64,000 bases of DNA from assembly GCF_004362745.1 (NCBI RefSeq), contig NZ_SNXY01000011.1, positions 1 to 64,000 of the forward strand. The letters are read 5' to 3'. Positions 8,525-16,672 of the stretch are shown here, one piece after another (positions within the stretch are counted from its first letter, which is position 1; each line of letters opens with the position of its first letter). The translations under genes and the position numbers were made by a program. Below the pieces are notes generated by a model. The model saw only the letters and a list, made by a program, of their open reading frames with translations. It had not been told where the DNA came from and searched no databases. Source of the DNA: Oharaeibacter diazotrophicus (GTDB lineage Bacteria; Pseudomonadota; Alphaproteobacteria; Rhizobiales; Pleomorphomonadaceae).

Positions 8525-9403
8525 TCAGATCGGATCGCGGCGGAGCGGCATGGTCATGCAGTGGACGCTGCCGCCGCCGGCGGCGAAGAGGTCTAGCGCG
8601 GGGTCGAGCACGGTCAGGCCCTCGGCGCGCAGCATCGCGTTGATGCGCCGCGAATGCGCCGGGCTGACCACCCGGTCGCGGCCGAGCGCCAGCACGTTGC
8701 AGCCCATGGCGCCGACCGCCTCCTTGTAGGTGACCGGCAGGATGCGGATGCCGTGGGCGGCGAACCAGTCGAGGTGCTCGTCGTCGATCACGTCGGCGAC
8801 GGCGATGGCGAGGCCGTCGGCGACCATCGAGAAGATGACGTCGAGATGCAGGAAGTGCTCGGGGAAGGCGATCACCCGGGTGTCCCAGCCGGCGTCGCGG
8901 AACCAGCCGGCGAACTGCTCGGCGCCCTCGGCGGTGGTGCGCTCGCCAGTGTAACCGATCGCCATCACGCCCGGCCTGACGATGTGGATGTCGCCGCCCT
9001 CGATCGCGCCGGAGGAGGCGAAGCGCCAAATCGGGCAGCCGGTGCGCTCGTAGAACTTCACCACCGACGCCACCTCGCCGCGGCGCTGCGGCCGGAACAG
9101 CTGGGTCACCATCGGGCCCCACGGCGTCACCTGCGAACTGTCGCGGGTGTAGACCTGATAGGGCAACTGCGGCTCCGGCTCGAGATAATGGCAGCCGACG
9201 CCGGCACCTTCGAGGGCGTCGACCAGCTCGCGGAACTGCGCCTGCAGCCCCTGGGCGTCCGGCTGGCGGCCGGTGCGCGCCAGCGTCCGCCGCACGATGT
9301 CGTTGGTGGGGATCCAGGCGTAGTGGTCCGGCGGGCAGAGCAGCACGTCCCTGAGGACGCCGGTCTCGCTGTCCACGCGCCAGCGCGGGGCTTCGGTCAT
9401 CAT
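8525..9403 (-). CDS. Arginine-deiminase/amidinotransferase-superfamily hydrolase
   Basis: A 292-residue guanidino-group-modifying enzyme of the pentein fold. The expected catalytic residues are visible: Cys282 in GGSVHCMTMPL, His186 in HFLHLDV, and the acidic pairs in TRDSS (D88) and EGGDI (E135, D138). Relatives (arginine deiminase, dimethylarginine dimethylaminohydrolase) convert a guanidino group to a ureido group, releasing ammonia or an amine. The substrate is not determined by sequence. Two adjacent ATGs (9403, 9400) follow a GGAG site. It is the first gene of the seven-gene minus operon and is divergent from the LysR gene. In this setting it could form a ureido compound for the N-carbamoyl hydrolase on the other arm. 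Confidence 0.85.
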   Translation of the reverse strand: MMTEAPRWRVDSETGVLRDVLLCPPDHYAWIPTNDIVRRTLARTGRQPDAQGLQAQFRELVDALEGAGVGCHYLEPEPQLPYQVYTRDSSQVTPWGPMVTQLFRPQRRGEVASVVKFYERTGCPIWRFASSGAIEGGDIHIVRPGVMAIGYTGERTTAEGAEQFAGWFRDAGWDTRVIAFPEHFLHLDVIFSMVADGLAIAVADVIDDEHLDWFAAHGIRILPVTYKEAVGAMGCNVLALGRDRVVSPAHSRRINAMLRAEGLTVLDPALDLFAAGGGSVHCMTMPLRRDPI

Positions 9404-9519
9404 CGGCTCCGGTCATCGCGGTGGCATGATCAAAGCGCAGGCATCATCGGTGTAAAATCACGAATGACGGGAGTTCACTTCGGGTATCCTCGAACTGAAA
9501 CGATTGGAGGGAGGGCGCC
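9404..9519. promoter_or_regulatory. Divergent promoter/operator region between guanidino hydrolase and LysR genes
   Basis: This 116-base gap must hold both divergent promoters; no convincing -35/-10 pair was seen. An interrupted dyad, TTCG-8-CGAA at 9479-9494, sits 25 bases before the lysR start and is a plausible regulator site, although it does not fit the exact T-N11-A spacing. A long GGAGGGAGG ribosome-binding stretch precedes the lysR GTG. Confidence 0.4.
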
Positions 9520-10461
9520 GTGGCGCTGGAGGGCACCGACGTCAGGCTGCTGCGCCTGTTCATGACCATCGTCGAACAGGGCGGCTTCGCGGCGGCGCAG
9601 GGCGAGCTCGGCCTGTCGCTGTCGACGATCTCGGCCCATGTCACGACGCTCGAGACCCGGCTCGGGGTGCGGCTGTGCCGGCGCGGCCGGTCCGGCTTCG
9701 CGCTCACCGACGAGGGTCGGCAGGTCTACGAGGAGGCGCGGCGGCTGACCGCCTCGATCGAGACCTTCGAGGGGCGCGTGCGAAGCCTGCGCGGCCATCT
9801 CACCGGGCAATTCGCGGTCGGGCTCGTCGACAACACCGTCACCGACCCGTCGGCGCCGCTCGAGCGGGTGTTCGCCGCCTTCGCCGCCGCCGCGCCCGAC
9901 GTCATGCTGACGGTCGCCTGCCGGCCGCCGAACGAACTTTTGCGCGACGTCATCGCCGGCGCGCTCGACGTCGCCGTCGCCAGCTTCCCGCGCGTCGCGC
10001 TCGGCCTCGCCTACGTCGACCTCTACGAGGAGCGCCAGCGCTTCTACTGCGGCGTCGGGCATCCGCTGTTCGCGGTGCCGGAGGCCGAGATCACCATCGA
10101 CGCGGTGCGTCGGCACCGGATCGTCGGGCGCAGCTACTGGGGCCAGCGCGACCTCAAGATCTTCGCGATCGGCGGCCCCAAGGCGCTGGTCGGCGACATG
10201 GAATCGGAAGCGCGGCTGATCCTGTCCGGCGCCTTCCTCGGCTACCTCCCGGAGCACTACGCCACCGGCTTCGTCGCCGCCGGGCGGATGCGGGCGCTGC
10301 GGCCGGACCTCTTCGACTACGCCGCGCCGTTCCAACTGGCGCACCGGCCGGAGAAGGCGAAGGAGCCGATCGCCCGCCTGTTCGTCGATACGGTCGGCCG
10401 CGTCTTCGCGGGACGGCGCCGCGCCGTGGCGACGACGGCCGAGCGCGACCGCGACTCCTGA
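9520..10461 (+). CDS. LysR-family transcriptional regulator
   Basis: A 313-residue LysR regulator. It has an N-terminal winged helix-turn-helix (about 1-65; LSLSTISAHVTTLETRLGVRL) and a C-terminal effector domain with LTGQFAVGLVDN at its first strand. Start GTG at 9520 with a strong GGAGG. Its divergent position from the guanidino-hydrolase operon, and its place upstream of the ammonia-lyase and carbamoyl hydrolase genes on its own strand, make it the likely activator of both arms. The inducer is probably the imported substrate or an intermediate. Autoregulation is usual for the family but not shown here. Confidence 0.93.
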   Translation: MALEGTDVRLLRLFMTIVEQGGFAAAQGELGLSLSTISAHVTTLETRLGVRLCRRGRSGFALTDEGRQVYEEARRLTASIETFEGRVRSLRGHLTGQFAVGLVDNTVTDPSAPLERVFAAFAAAAPDVMLTVACRPPNELLRDVIAGALDVAVASFPRVALGLAYVDLYEERQRFYCGVGHPLFAVPEAEITIDAVRRHRIVGRSYWGQRDLKIFAIGGPKALVGDMESEARLILSGAFLGYLPEHYATGFVAAGRMRALRPDLFDYAAPFQLAHRPEKAKEPIARLFVDTVGRVFAGRRRAVATTAERDRDS

Positions 10462-10511
10462 CGCGTTGCGTCGGACCGCCCATCCGCTTAAGGATCGGGC
10501 GTGCCCGAAAA

Positions 10512-10523
10512 GGTGGCGCCACC
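10512..10523. promoter_or_regulatory. Perfect 12-base palindrome upstream of the ammonia-lyase gene
   Basis: GGTGGCGCCACC lies 37 bases before the ammonia-lyase ATG, in the 98-base gap after the LysR gene. It could be a protein-binding site or a chance event in GC-rich DNA. Confidence 0.25.
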
Positions 10524-10559
10524 CGGCGTCGCCCGGGCGTCGGGGGACGGAACGGGATC

Positions 10560-11825
10560 ATGACGGCAGGCGAGGACGCGGCTGGACCGGCGGGTCCGAT
10601 CGACACCACAGGGGCCGCGGTGCTGGTCAATCCGGCGCGCGGCGGCGGCTGGACGGCGGCGATGGACGCGATCCTGAACGACGCCGCCCACGCCCGCGCC
10701 CGCGCCGTCGTCACCGGTTGGCCCGGCTACGCGCCGACGCCGCTGGTACCGCTGCCCGGGCTCGCCCGTGCCCTCGGCGTCGGTGTGCTCGCCTACAAGG
10801 ACGAGGGCGGCCGCTTCGGTCTCGGCAGCTTCAAGGCGCTCGGCGGCGCCTACGCGGTCTGGCGTCTCCTCGCCGCCGCGATCGAGCGCGCCACCGGCGT
10901 GGTGCCCGACCCCGCCGCGGTCGCCGCCGGCGCCCACCGCGACATGGCCGCCACCATCACCGTCACCTGCGCCACCGACGGCAACCACGGCCGCTCGGTC
11001 GCCTGGGGCGCCGGCCTGTTCGGCTGCCCGGCGGTGATCTTCATCCACGCCGGCGTCAGCGAGGGCCGCCGCGCCGCGATCGAGCGCTTCGGCGCCCGGG
11101 TCGTGCGCACCGCCGGCACCTACGACGACAGCGTCCGCGAGGCCGAGGCGACCGCCGCGCGCGAGGGCTGGCAGGTGGTGTCCGACACCTCCTATCCCGG
11201 CTACCGCGAGGTGCCGAAGGACGTGATGCAGGGTTACGAGCTGATGGCCGCCGAGGCCCTCGACGCCCTCGACGCGCCGCCGACCCACGTCTTCCTGCAG
11301 ACCGGCGTCGGCGGCATGGCCGCGGCGGTGGCGGCGCTCGCCTGGCGCCGTCTCGGCGCCGAGCGGCCGGTGGTCGTGCTCGCCGATCCGGAGAAGGCGG
11401 CCTGCTGGTGGGACAGTCTCGCCGCCGGACGGCCGGTCGCGGCCGGCGGGGCGCTCGACACCCTGCAGGCGGGCCTCGCCTGCGGCGAGGTGTCCGAACT
11501 CGCCTGGGAGATCCTCGCCACCGGCGCCGACGCGGTGGTGCGCGTGCCCGACGACGCCGCGGTGGCCACGATGCGCGCGCTCGCGGCCGGCGTCGCCGGC
11601 GACCGTCCGATCGTCGCCGGCGAATCGGCGGTGGCCGGGCTCGCCGCGCTGGCGGCGCTGTCGCGCGATCCCGCCGCGTGCGCGGCGCTCGGGCTCGGCC
11701 CGACGTCCCGCGTCCTCGTCTTCGGCACCGAGGGCGACACCGATCCCGAACTCTACGCCCGTCTCGTCGGCCGGACCGGCGACGAGGTCCGCGCCGCCGC
11801 CGCCAGCTGGAGACCCGCCCCATGA
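10560..11825 (+). CDS. dpaL: Diaminopropionate ammonia-lyase
   Basis: A 421-residue fold-type II PLP enzyme. The Schiff-base lysine is K92 in GSFKALGGAYAV, preceded by YKDEGGRFGL, a hallmark of diaminopropionate ammonia-lyases (YgeX-like). TCATDGNHGRSVAWGA and the glycine-rich LQTGVGGMAAA hold the cofactor. The enzyme splits 2,3-diaminopropionate, D or L, to pyruvate and two ammonia. Its stop overlaps the start of the carbamoyl hydrolase gene (ATGA), strongly tying the two steps together. The chosen ATG at 10560 has a weak upstream site (GGGGGACGG). Threonine-dehydratase-like activity is an alternative, but the length and motifs favour the diaminopropionate enzyme. Confidence 0.9.
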   Translation: MTAGEDAAGPAGPIDTTGAAVLVNPARGGGWTAAMDAILNDAAHARARAVVTGWPGYAPTPLVPLPGLARALGVGVLAYKDEGGRFGLGSFKALGGAYAVWRLLAAAIERATGVVPDPAAVAAGAHRDMAATITVTCATDGNHGRSVAWGAGLFGCPAVIFIHAGVSEGRRAAIERFGARVVRTAGTYDDSVREAEATAAREGWQVVSDTSYPGYREVPKDVMQGYELMAAEALDALDAPPTHVFLQTGVGGMAAAVAALAWRRLGAERPVVVLADPEKAACWWDSLAAGRPVAAGGALDTLQAGLACGEVSELAWEILATGADAVVRVPDDAAVATMRALAAGVAGDRPIVAGESAVAGLAALAALSRDPAACAALGLGPTSRVLVFGTEGDTDPELYARLVGRTGDEVRAAAASWRPAP

Positions 11826-12739
11826 GCCGTCGCTTCGTCGCCGCCGCCGCCCAACTCGGACCGATCGAGCGCGACGAGCCGCGCGCCTCGGTGGTTGCGC
11901 GCCTGCTGGCGTTGCTCGAGACCGCACGCCGGCGCGACGTCCGCTTCGTCGTCTTCCCGGAGCTGGCGCTCACCACCTTCTTTCCGCGCTGGTGGATCGC
12001 CGACGAGGCCGAACTCGACCGCTTCTACGAGCGCGCGATGCCGAACGCCGACGTCGCGCCGCTGTTCGCCGCCGCCCGCGCCGGCGGCATCGGCTTCCAC
12101 CTCGGCTATGCCGAGCTGACCGAGACCGCGGCCGGCAAGATCCGCCACAACACCGCGATCCTGGTCGACGGCGAGGGGCGGATCGGTCTCAAGTACCGCA
12201 AGATCCACTTGCCGGGGCATCGCGAACACGAGCCGGCGCTGCCGTTCCAGCATCTCGAGAAGCGCTATTTCGTCCGTGGCGACCTCGGCTTCCCTGTGGC
12301 GGACTTCATGGGCGGCAAGGCCGGGATCCTGATCTGCAACGACCGGCGTTGGCCGGAGGCGTTCCGTTCGCTCGGGCTCCAGGGCGCCGAGATGGTGGCG
12401 GTCGGCTACAACACGCCGCAGCACTATCCGCGCGCACCCGAGCACGACCGGCTGCAGGACTTCCACAACCACCTGTCGCTGCAGGCCGGCGCCTACCAGA
12501 ACGGCACCTACGTGATCGGCGCCGCCAAGGCCGGCTTCGAGGGCGGCTGCGAGCTGATCGGCGGCAGCTGCGTCGTCGCGCCCACCGGCGAGATCCTGGC
12601 GGTGGCGGCGACGCGCGGCGACGAACTGGTCGCCGCCGAGGTCGACCTCGACCGCTGCCGCGAGATCAAGGCCAACATCTTCAACTTCGCCCTGCACCGC
12701 CAGCCCGACGCTTACGGCCTCCTGACCAAGGTGGGGTGA
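11822..12739 (+). CDS. N-carbamoyl-D-amino-acid hydrolase-like amidohydrolase
   Basis: A 305-residue nitrilase-superfamily enzyme. Its triad E47 (FPELAL), K127 (KYRKIHLPGH) and C172 (ILICNDRRWPE) sits at the positions known for Agrobacterium D-carbamoylase, and the length matches. The family hydrolyses N-carbamoyl amino acids to the free amino acid, carbon dioxide and ammonia. The ATG overlaps the ammonia-lyase stop by four bases. The pairing suggests that it de-carbamoylates a ureido derivative of 2,3-diaminopropionate to feed the lyase (inference). Beta-ureidopropionase is a less likely alternative given the NDRRWPE motif. Confidence 0.87.
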   Translation: MSRRFVAAAAQLGPIERDEPRASVVARLLALLETARRRDVRFVVFPELALTTFFPRWWIADEAELDRFYERAMPNADVAPLFAAARAGGIGFHLGYAELTETAAGKIRHNTAILVDGEGRIGLKYRKIHLPGHREHEPALPFQHLEKRYFVRGDLGFPVADFMGGKAGILICNDRRWPEAFRSLGLQGAEMVAVGYNTPQHYPRAPEHDRLQDFHNHLSLQAGAYQNGTYVIGAAKAGFEGGCELIGGSCVVAPTGEILAVAATRGDELVAAEVDLDRCREIKANIFNFALHRQPDAYGLLTKVG

Positions 12740-12759
12740 GTGCCGGCACCCGTAAACGC

Positions 12760-12787
12760 AAAGGCCCGGCGCGACGGCCGGGCCTTT
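12760..12787. terminator. Bidirectional intrinsic terminator
   Basis: AAAGGCCCGGC-6-GCCGGGCCTTT forms a perfect 11-bp stem just after the carbamoyl-hydrolase stop. It ends in TTT on either strand, so it can serve both that gene and the converging tRNA-Thr transcript. A second small hairpin (GGGAGC-3-GCTCCC, 12792-12806) lies next to it. Confidence 0.8.
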
Positions 12788-12812
12788 CGGTGGGAGCGTC
12801 GCTCCCGAGATC

Positions 12813-12888
12813 TGGTGCCGCAGAAGGGACTCGAACCCCCGACCCCATCATTACGAATGACGTGCTCTACCAGCTGAGCTACTGCGGC
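12813..12888 (-). tRNA. tRNA-Thr (anticodon CGT)
   Basis: The 76-base minus-strand cloverleaf has acceptor GCCGCAG paired with CTGCGGC, an A discriminator and an encoded CCA. The anticodon loop is TTCGTAA, and the T arm contains GGTTCGAGTCC. CGT reads the ACG codon, common in this GC-rich genome. It is a single gene with its own promoter. Confidence 0.97.
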
Positions 12889-12948
12889 GTCCGTTTCGTC
12901 CCGGCGCGAACGCCCGGAGGCCGGGCGATCGGCCCGGCGGACGCGGGG

Positions 12949-12977
12949 TTGATAGCGGCAACGCCCGCGGATTTCAA
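12949..12977 (-). promoter_or_regulatory. Sigma-70-type promoter of tRNA-Thr
   Basis: On the minus strand TTGAAA (12977-12972) and TATCAA (12954-12949) are 17 bases apart. The -10 element ends 61 bases before the tRNA 5' end. Confidence 0.6.
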
Positions 12978-13031
12978 GTCGGGTCGATCGGAAAAGCGCG
13001 GGCCCGGCGAGCGCGGACCGCGCCGGCCCGT

Positions 13032-14654
13032 TCAGACGTAGGCGGGTCCGGCGACCGGGCCGGGATGCCGGGGCCGCTCGGGGACGGCGCCCGGGTCGTC
13101 CGGCCGGGTGATCTCCGGGAACTGCACGAAGGCGGGCCGCGCGGCCGGCGCCACGGTGGCGGCGGTGGCCATCGCGGCCGCCACCGGTTCGGCGGGCTTC
13201 GCCGCCGCGACGGTCTCCGGTTCGCGGACGGCCGGCTTCGGCTCGGGCTCGGCGGCGACCGGGGCGACGGTGCCGCCGGCGGACGGCGGCTCGTCGGGCG
13301 GCGTGGGCGGGGCGATCGGGCGGACGGCGCGCTCGGCGAGGTCCGGGCCGTCGAGCTCGGCCGGGCCCGAATCGCCTTCCACCGGAACCTTCCACTCGAA
13401 GGCGTCGAGCCGGCCGGTCACCGGCGAGACCGGGGCCCAGGCCTCGGCGACGACGCCGTCGGCGGTCCAGGCGGCGTCGCGCGGGGCGCGGATGGCGCGG
13501 CCGAGCCACTCGCGGACGCGGCCGGCGTCGCCGGTCTCGACCTCCTCGAGGTCGGCCATCATCAGGCAGACCCGCCGGGTCGGCGCCTGCCGCAGCGCCC
13601 GGGCGAGCGAGGCGCGGGCGAGCGGGAAGTCGCGGGCGTCGACGGCTGCCCGGGCGACGGCGATGGCACCCTCGGCGGCGTAGGGCTTCAGCTGCTCCAG
13701 CGTCTGCGCCCGCTTCAGGCGGTCGCGCGCCGAATCGCCGGTGCGGACGTGGAGATAGACCTCGGCGAGCTCGGGATGCGGGGCGATCTTCCAGGTGGTC
13801 TCCACGACCTTGGCGGCCTTGCGGGCGTCGAGCTGGCGGGTCAGCAGGCGGGCGGCGACCACGGCGGCCGGCACCAGCTCCGGCGCCAGCCGGTGCGCCT
13901 CGAGGGCGTAGGCGCGGGCGTGATCGGGATCGCCGTCCTCGGCCTGGAGGGCGCGGGCGGTGAGCAGCACGGCGCGCAGGCGCTTGGCCTCGGCCTTGTC
14001 GACGAGGCGCGCGGCGGCGCCGGCGTCGAGGGTGGCGAGGGCGCCGGTCCAGTCCTCGTCGGCGGACTGGTACTCCATCATGGCGGTGCCGGCCCAGGCG
14101 ACGCCGGGCGCCAGCCGCTGCGCCTCGGCGGCGTAGTGCCGGGCCGCCTCTGCCTCGCCGGCCCGGCTCGCCTCGATGTAGAGGCCGCGCAGGCCGAGCA
14201 GGCGGGTGTCGTCGGTCTCGAGCATGCGGTCGAAGGCGCGGCGGGCGTCGTCGCCGCGGCCCTCGACCTGGGCGGTCTGGGCCGACAGGAGCAGCACCAG
14301 CGGCTCCTTCGGCAGGAGGCGCGTCGCCTCGTCTGCGAAGCGGCGGGCGAGGCGGGCGTCGCCGGCGCCGACGGCGATCATGCCGCGCGACAGCGCCCGG
14401 TAGCCGCGGTCGCGGCGGCGGTTGCGGAAGAAGCCGCGCACCGCGTCGGGGCCGTGCAGGATGCCGGAGAGGATCCGCCAGCCGATCACCGCCACGACGG
14501 CGAACACGACGAGGCCGACGACGACGACGCGCAGCGGCGGCGCCACCGCGCCGCCCGGCCACTCCACCGCCACGGACACGGGGACGCCGCCGAGCCAGTC
14601 GAGGCCGATGACGGCGGCGAACAGCAGCGCGATCGCGACGAACAGGCGGATCAT
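13032..14654 (-). CDS. hemY: HemY-like protein, TPR inner-membrane protein of the heme locus
   Basis: A 540-residue protein with two N-terminal membrane segments (about 3-20 and 42-62), then TPR-like helical repeats (about 80-400) with HemY-type motifs such as AWAGTAMMEYQSADEDW. The final ~150 residues are Pro/Ala/Glu-rich and look disordered. This HemY is the proteobacterial TPR protein of the heme operon, not protoporphyrinogen oxidase; its biochemical role is poorly defined, possibly scaffolding heme synthesis at the membrane. It follows the Mic60-like gene by 46 bases in the order hemC-hemD-mic60-hemY typical of alphaproteobacteria. Confidence 0.88.
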   Translation of the reverse strand: MIRLFVAIALLFAAVIGLDWLGGVPVSVAVEWPGGAVAPPLRVVVVGLVVFAVVAVIGWRILSGILHGPDAVRGFFRNRRRDRGYRALSRGMIAVGAGDARLARRFADEATRLLPKEPLVLLLSAQTAQVEGRGDDARRAFDRMLETDDTRLLGLRGLYIEASRAGEAEAARHYAAEAQRLAPGVAWAGTAMMEYQSADEDWTGALATLDAGAAARLVDKAEAKRLRAVLLTARALQAEDGDPDHARAYALEAHRLAPELVPAAVVAARLLTRQLDARKAAKVVETTWKIAPHPELAEVYLHVRTGDSARDRLKRAQTLEQLKPYAAEGAIAVARAAVDARDFPLARASLARALRQAPTRRVCLMMADLEEVETGDAGRVREWLGRAIRAPRDAAWTADGVVAEAWAPVSPVTGRLDAFEWKVPVEGDSGPAELDGPDLAERAVRPIAPPTPPDEPPSAGGTVAPVAAEPEPKPAVREPETVAAAKPAEPVAAAMATAATVAPAARPAFVQFPEITRPDDPGAVPERPRHPGPVAGPAYV

Positions 14655-14700
14655 CGGCGGATCCCTTTCACGGTCGGGGCTTCAACTCGGGCGGGGGACA

Positions 14701-16584
14701 TCAGCGGCCCTCCGCGGGGGCCTCGAGGCGGGCAAGCACCTTGGCGGTCAGCGCCTTCACCGCGGCGTCGGCGGCGACGCGGCGGTCGAGCCGGGCGAGC
14801 CAGTCGGCGGTGGCGGCCTTCGCCCAGTCGGGCAGGCCGTCGGCGGCGGCACGCGCTGCCGCGGCGTCGCCCGAGGCGAGGCCGGCGCGGATGCCCTCGA
14901 GGGCGCGCGAGGCCGGATCGGCGGCGTCCGCGCCGGTCTCGCGGTAGTTGACGAGGCTCTTGGCGCCGGCGAGCAGGCGGTCGACCGCGCCGGCACCGTC
15001 GGTCACCGGGCGGGCCGCCGCGACGGCGCCGTAGGGCAGGCCGGCGGCGAGGGCGTCGATGGTGTCGACGCCGTGCTCGGCGAGCGGCTGCAGCGCGGCG
15101 AGTTCCGGGAGGTCGGGCGCGACGGCCGCGACGACGCCGAGGTCGGCGGCGAAGGGCGCGCCCTCGGCGATCCGGCTCGACAGCGTGGTGACCGCGAGCG
15201 ACAGCGCCGCGATCTCGCCGCCCTTCGGGCCGGCGTCGAGGCGCTTCTCGACGTCGTCGAGCCGGCCGGTCGCGGCCGTCAGCGCCGCGGCGCCGTCGTC
15301 GACACGGGCGGTCAGCGCGGCCATGTCGGAGCCGACCGACTGCTTCACGCCGGCGAGGCCGTCGGCGAGGGTGCGGTCGAGGCCGCCGATGCGGTCGTCG
15401 AGCGAGCGGCGGATGTCGGCGAGCGCGGCGTCGACGGCGTCGAGGCGGGCGCCGAGGTCGCTCGCGCCCTTCTCGAGCGCGTCGATCCGGGCGGGATCGA
15501 CGGGGGCGGGTGCGGCGGCGAGCTTTTCCAGCGCGGCGCGGTCGGCCGCGCCGGCCTCGCGGAGCGCCGCGACGTCGGCGGCGAGCGTGTCGAGCCGCGG
15601 CGCGACGTCCTCGAGGCGCTTGCCGAGGTCGTCGACGCGGGGCGCGAGGGCGGGATCGGCGGTGCCCGTGCCGCCGCCGGACGGCAGCGTCTTCACGGTG
15701 GCCTCGACGTCGGCGAGGCGCTGGGCGAGCGCGGGGTCGGCCGGCTGCACCGCGGCGACGGACCGTTCCAGCGCGTCGACCCGGCCGGCGAGCGCGGTGT
15801 CGGGGGCGGCGGTCGCAGGCGGCGCCTGCTCGATCCGGCCGAGCCGGTCGCCGACCTCGGCGAGGCGGCGGTCGATGTCCGCGACCACCGTGGTGGTGGC
15901 GACGCCCTCGGGCAGCGGCGGGCGGAAGACGCCGCCGGCGATCAGCGCGGCGCCGCCGCCGAGGGCGACGAGGCCGCCGATCAGCGCGGCCGCGATCAGG
16001 CCGGCGGTGCCGGTGCGCGCCGTCGGCTCGGCCGCGGGCGGGGTCGGGACGGCCGTGGCCGCTGCGGGGGACGGTTCGGATTCGGCGGATGCGGCGCCGG
16101 CGGCTTCGCTCGGTTCCGCGGTGTCGGGGCCGTTCGACCCGACGTCCGCTGCGATCGGTTCGGCGGGAGCAGCCTCGGCGGCCGTCGGCTCGGCGGCGGC
16201 GGTTTCCGTGACGACAGGTTCGGTGGCGGCAGTCTCGACGGCCGGCGACTCGGTCGCCGAGGCCTCGCCGGCGGACGCGGCCGCTTCGCCGTCCACCGGC
16301 GCCCCCTCGACGGCGGCGGGCGCCGCGGCTTCGGTCGCGGCCTCGGCGGCGGGCGCCGGGGGATCGGCGACGAAGATGTCCTCGCCCACGGGCGCCGCGG
16401 TCTCGGCGGTCGCGAGCGGCTGGTCGGGGGGCACCGACGGCGCCGGATCGGGAGCGGGCTCGGACGACGGCTCGACGGCCGGCGGCACCCGCACCGGGGT
16501 GGCGGTCAGGTCGATCGTGGTCGGGCGGCCCTTGCGCCGGCGATGGTCGGGACCGCGCCCCGTGGGATCGCTGTCGGACGTCAT
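14701..16584 (-). CDS. Alphaproteobacterial Mic60 (mitofilin)-like inner-membrane protein
   Basis: A 627-residue protein. About 190 residues of low-complexity Ala/Pro/Glu/Thr sequence come first, then one membrane segment (about 194-218). A long helical region with repeated DALEKR-type heptads (about 225-480) is probably coiled coil, and a conserved C-terminal domain contains DWLARLDRRV. This layout and its place between hemD and hemY match the alphaproteobacterial relatives of mitochondrial mitofilin, which shape intracytoplasmic membranes and cristae. The start is taken at 16584; starts further upstream would run into hemD. Identification rests on architecture and synteny, since the low-complexity half gives no homology signal. 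Confidence 0.78.
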   Translation of the reverse strand: MTSDSDPTGRGPDHRRRKGRPTTIDLTATPVRVPPAVEPSSEPAPDPAPSVPPDQPLATAETAAPVGEDIFVADPPAPAAEAATEAAAPAAVEGAPVDGEAAASAGEASATESPAVETAATEPVVTETAAAEPTAAEAAPAEPIAADVGSNGPDTAEPSEAAGAASAESEPSPAAATAVPTPPAAEPTARTGTAGLIAAALIGGLVALGGGAALIAGGVFRPPLPEGVATTTVVADIDRRLAEVGDRLGRIEQAPPATAAPDTALAGRVDALERSVAAVQPADPALAQRLADVEATVKTLPSGGGTGTADPALAPRVDDLGKRLEDVAPRLDTLAADVAALREAGAADRAALEKLAAAPAPVDPARIDALEKGASDLGARLDAVDAALADIRRSLDDRIGGLDRTLADGLAGVKQSVGSDMAALTARVDDGAAALTAATGRLDDVEKRLDAGPKGGEIAALSLAVTTLSSRIAEGAPFAADLGVVAAVAPDLPELAALQPLAEHGVDTIDALAAGLPYGAVAAARPVTDGAGAVDRLLAGAKSLVNYRETGADAADPASRALEGIRAGLASGDAAAARAAADGLPDWAKAATADWLARLDRRVAADAAVKALTAKVLARLEAPAEGR

Positions 16585-16672
16585 GGCTTCGTTCCCATCC
16601 TCCCTCGCCGCGGGCCGCCGGTCCTCGGTCCGGATGCCCGCCGTGCCGGTCGCGACCGGTCTCCGGCCGCGA

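Noticed and set aside
2549-12739. Mobile-element origin of the metabolic island
   Set aside because: It lies between tRNA-Gly and tRNA-Thr, which could suggest integration. However, no integrase, transposase or direct repeat of a tRNA end was found, and base and codon use match the surroundings.
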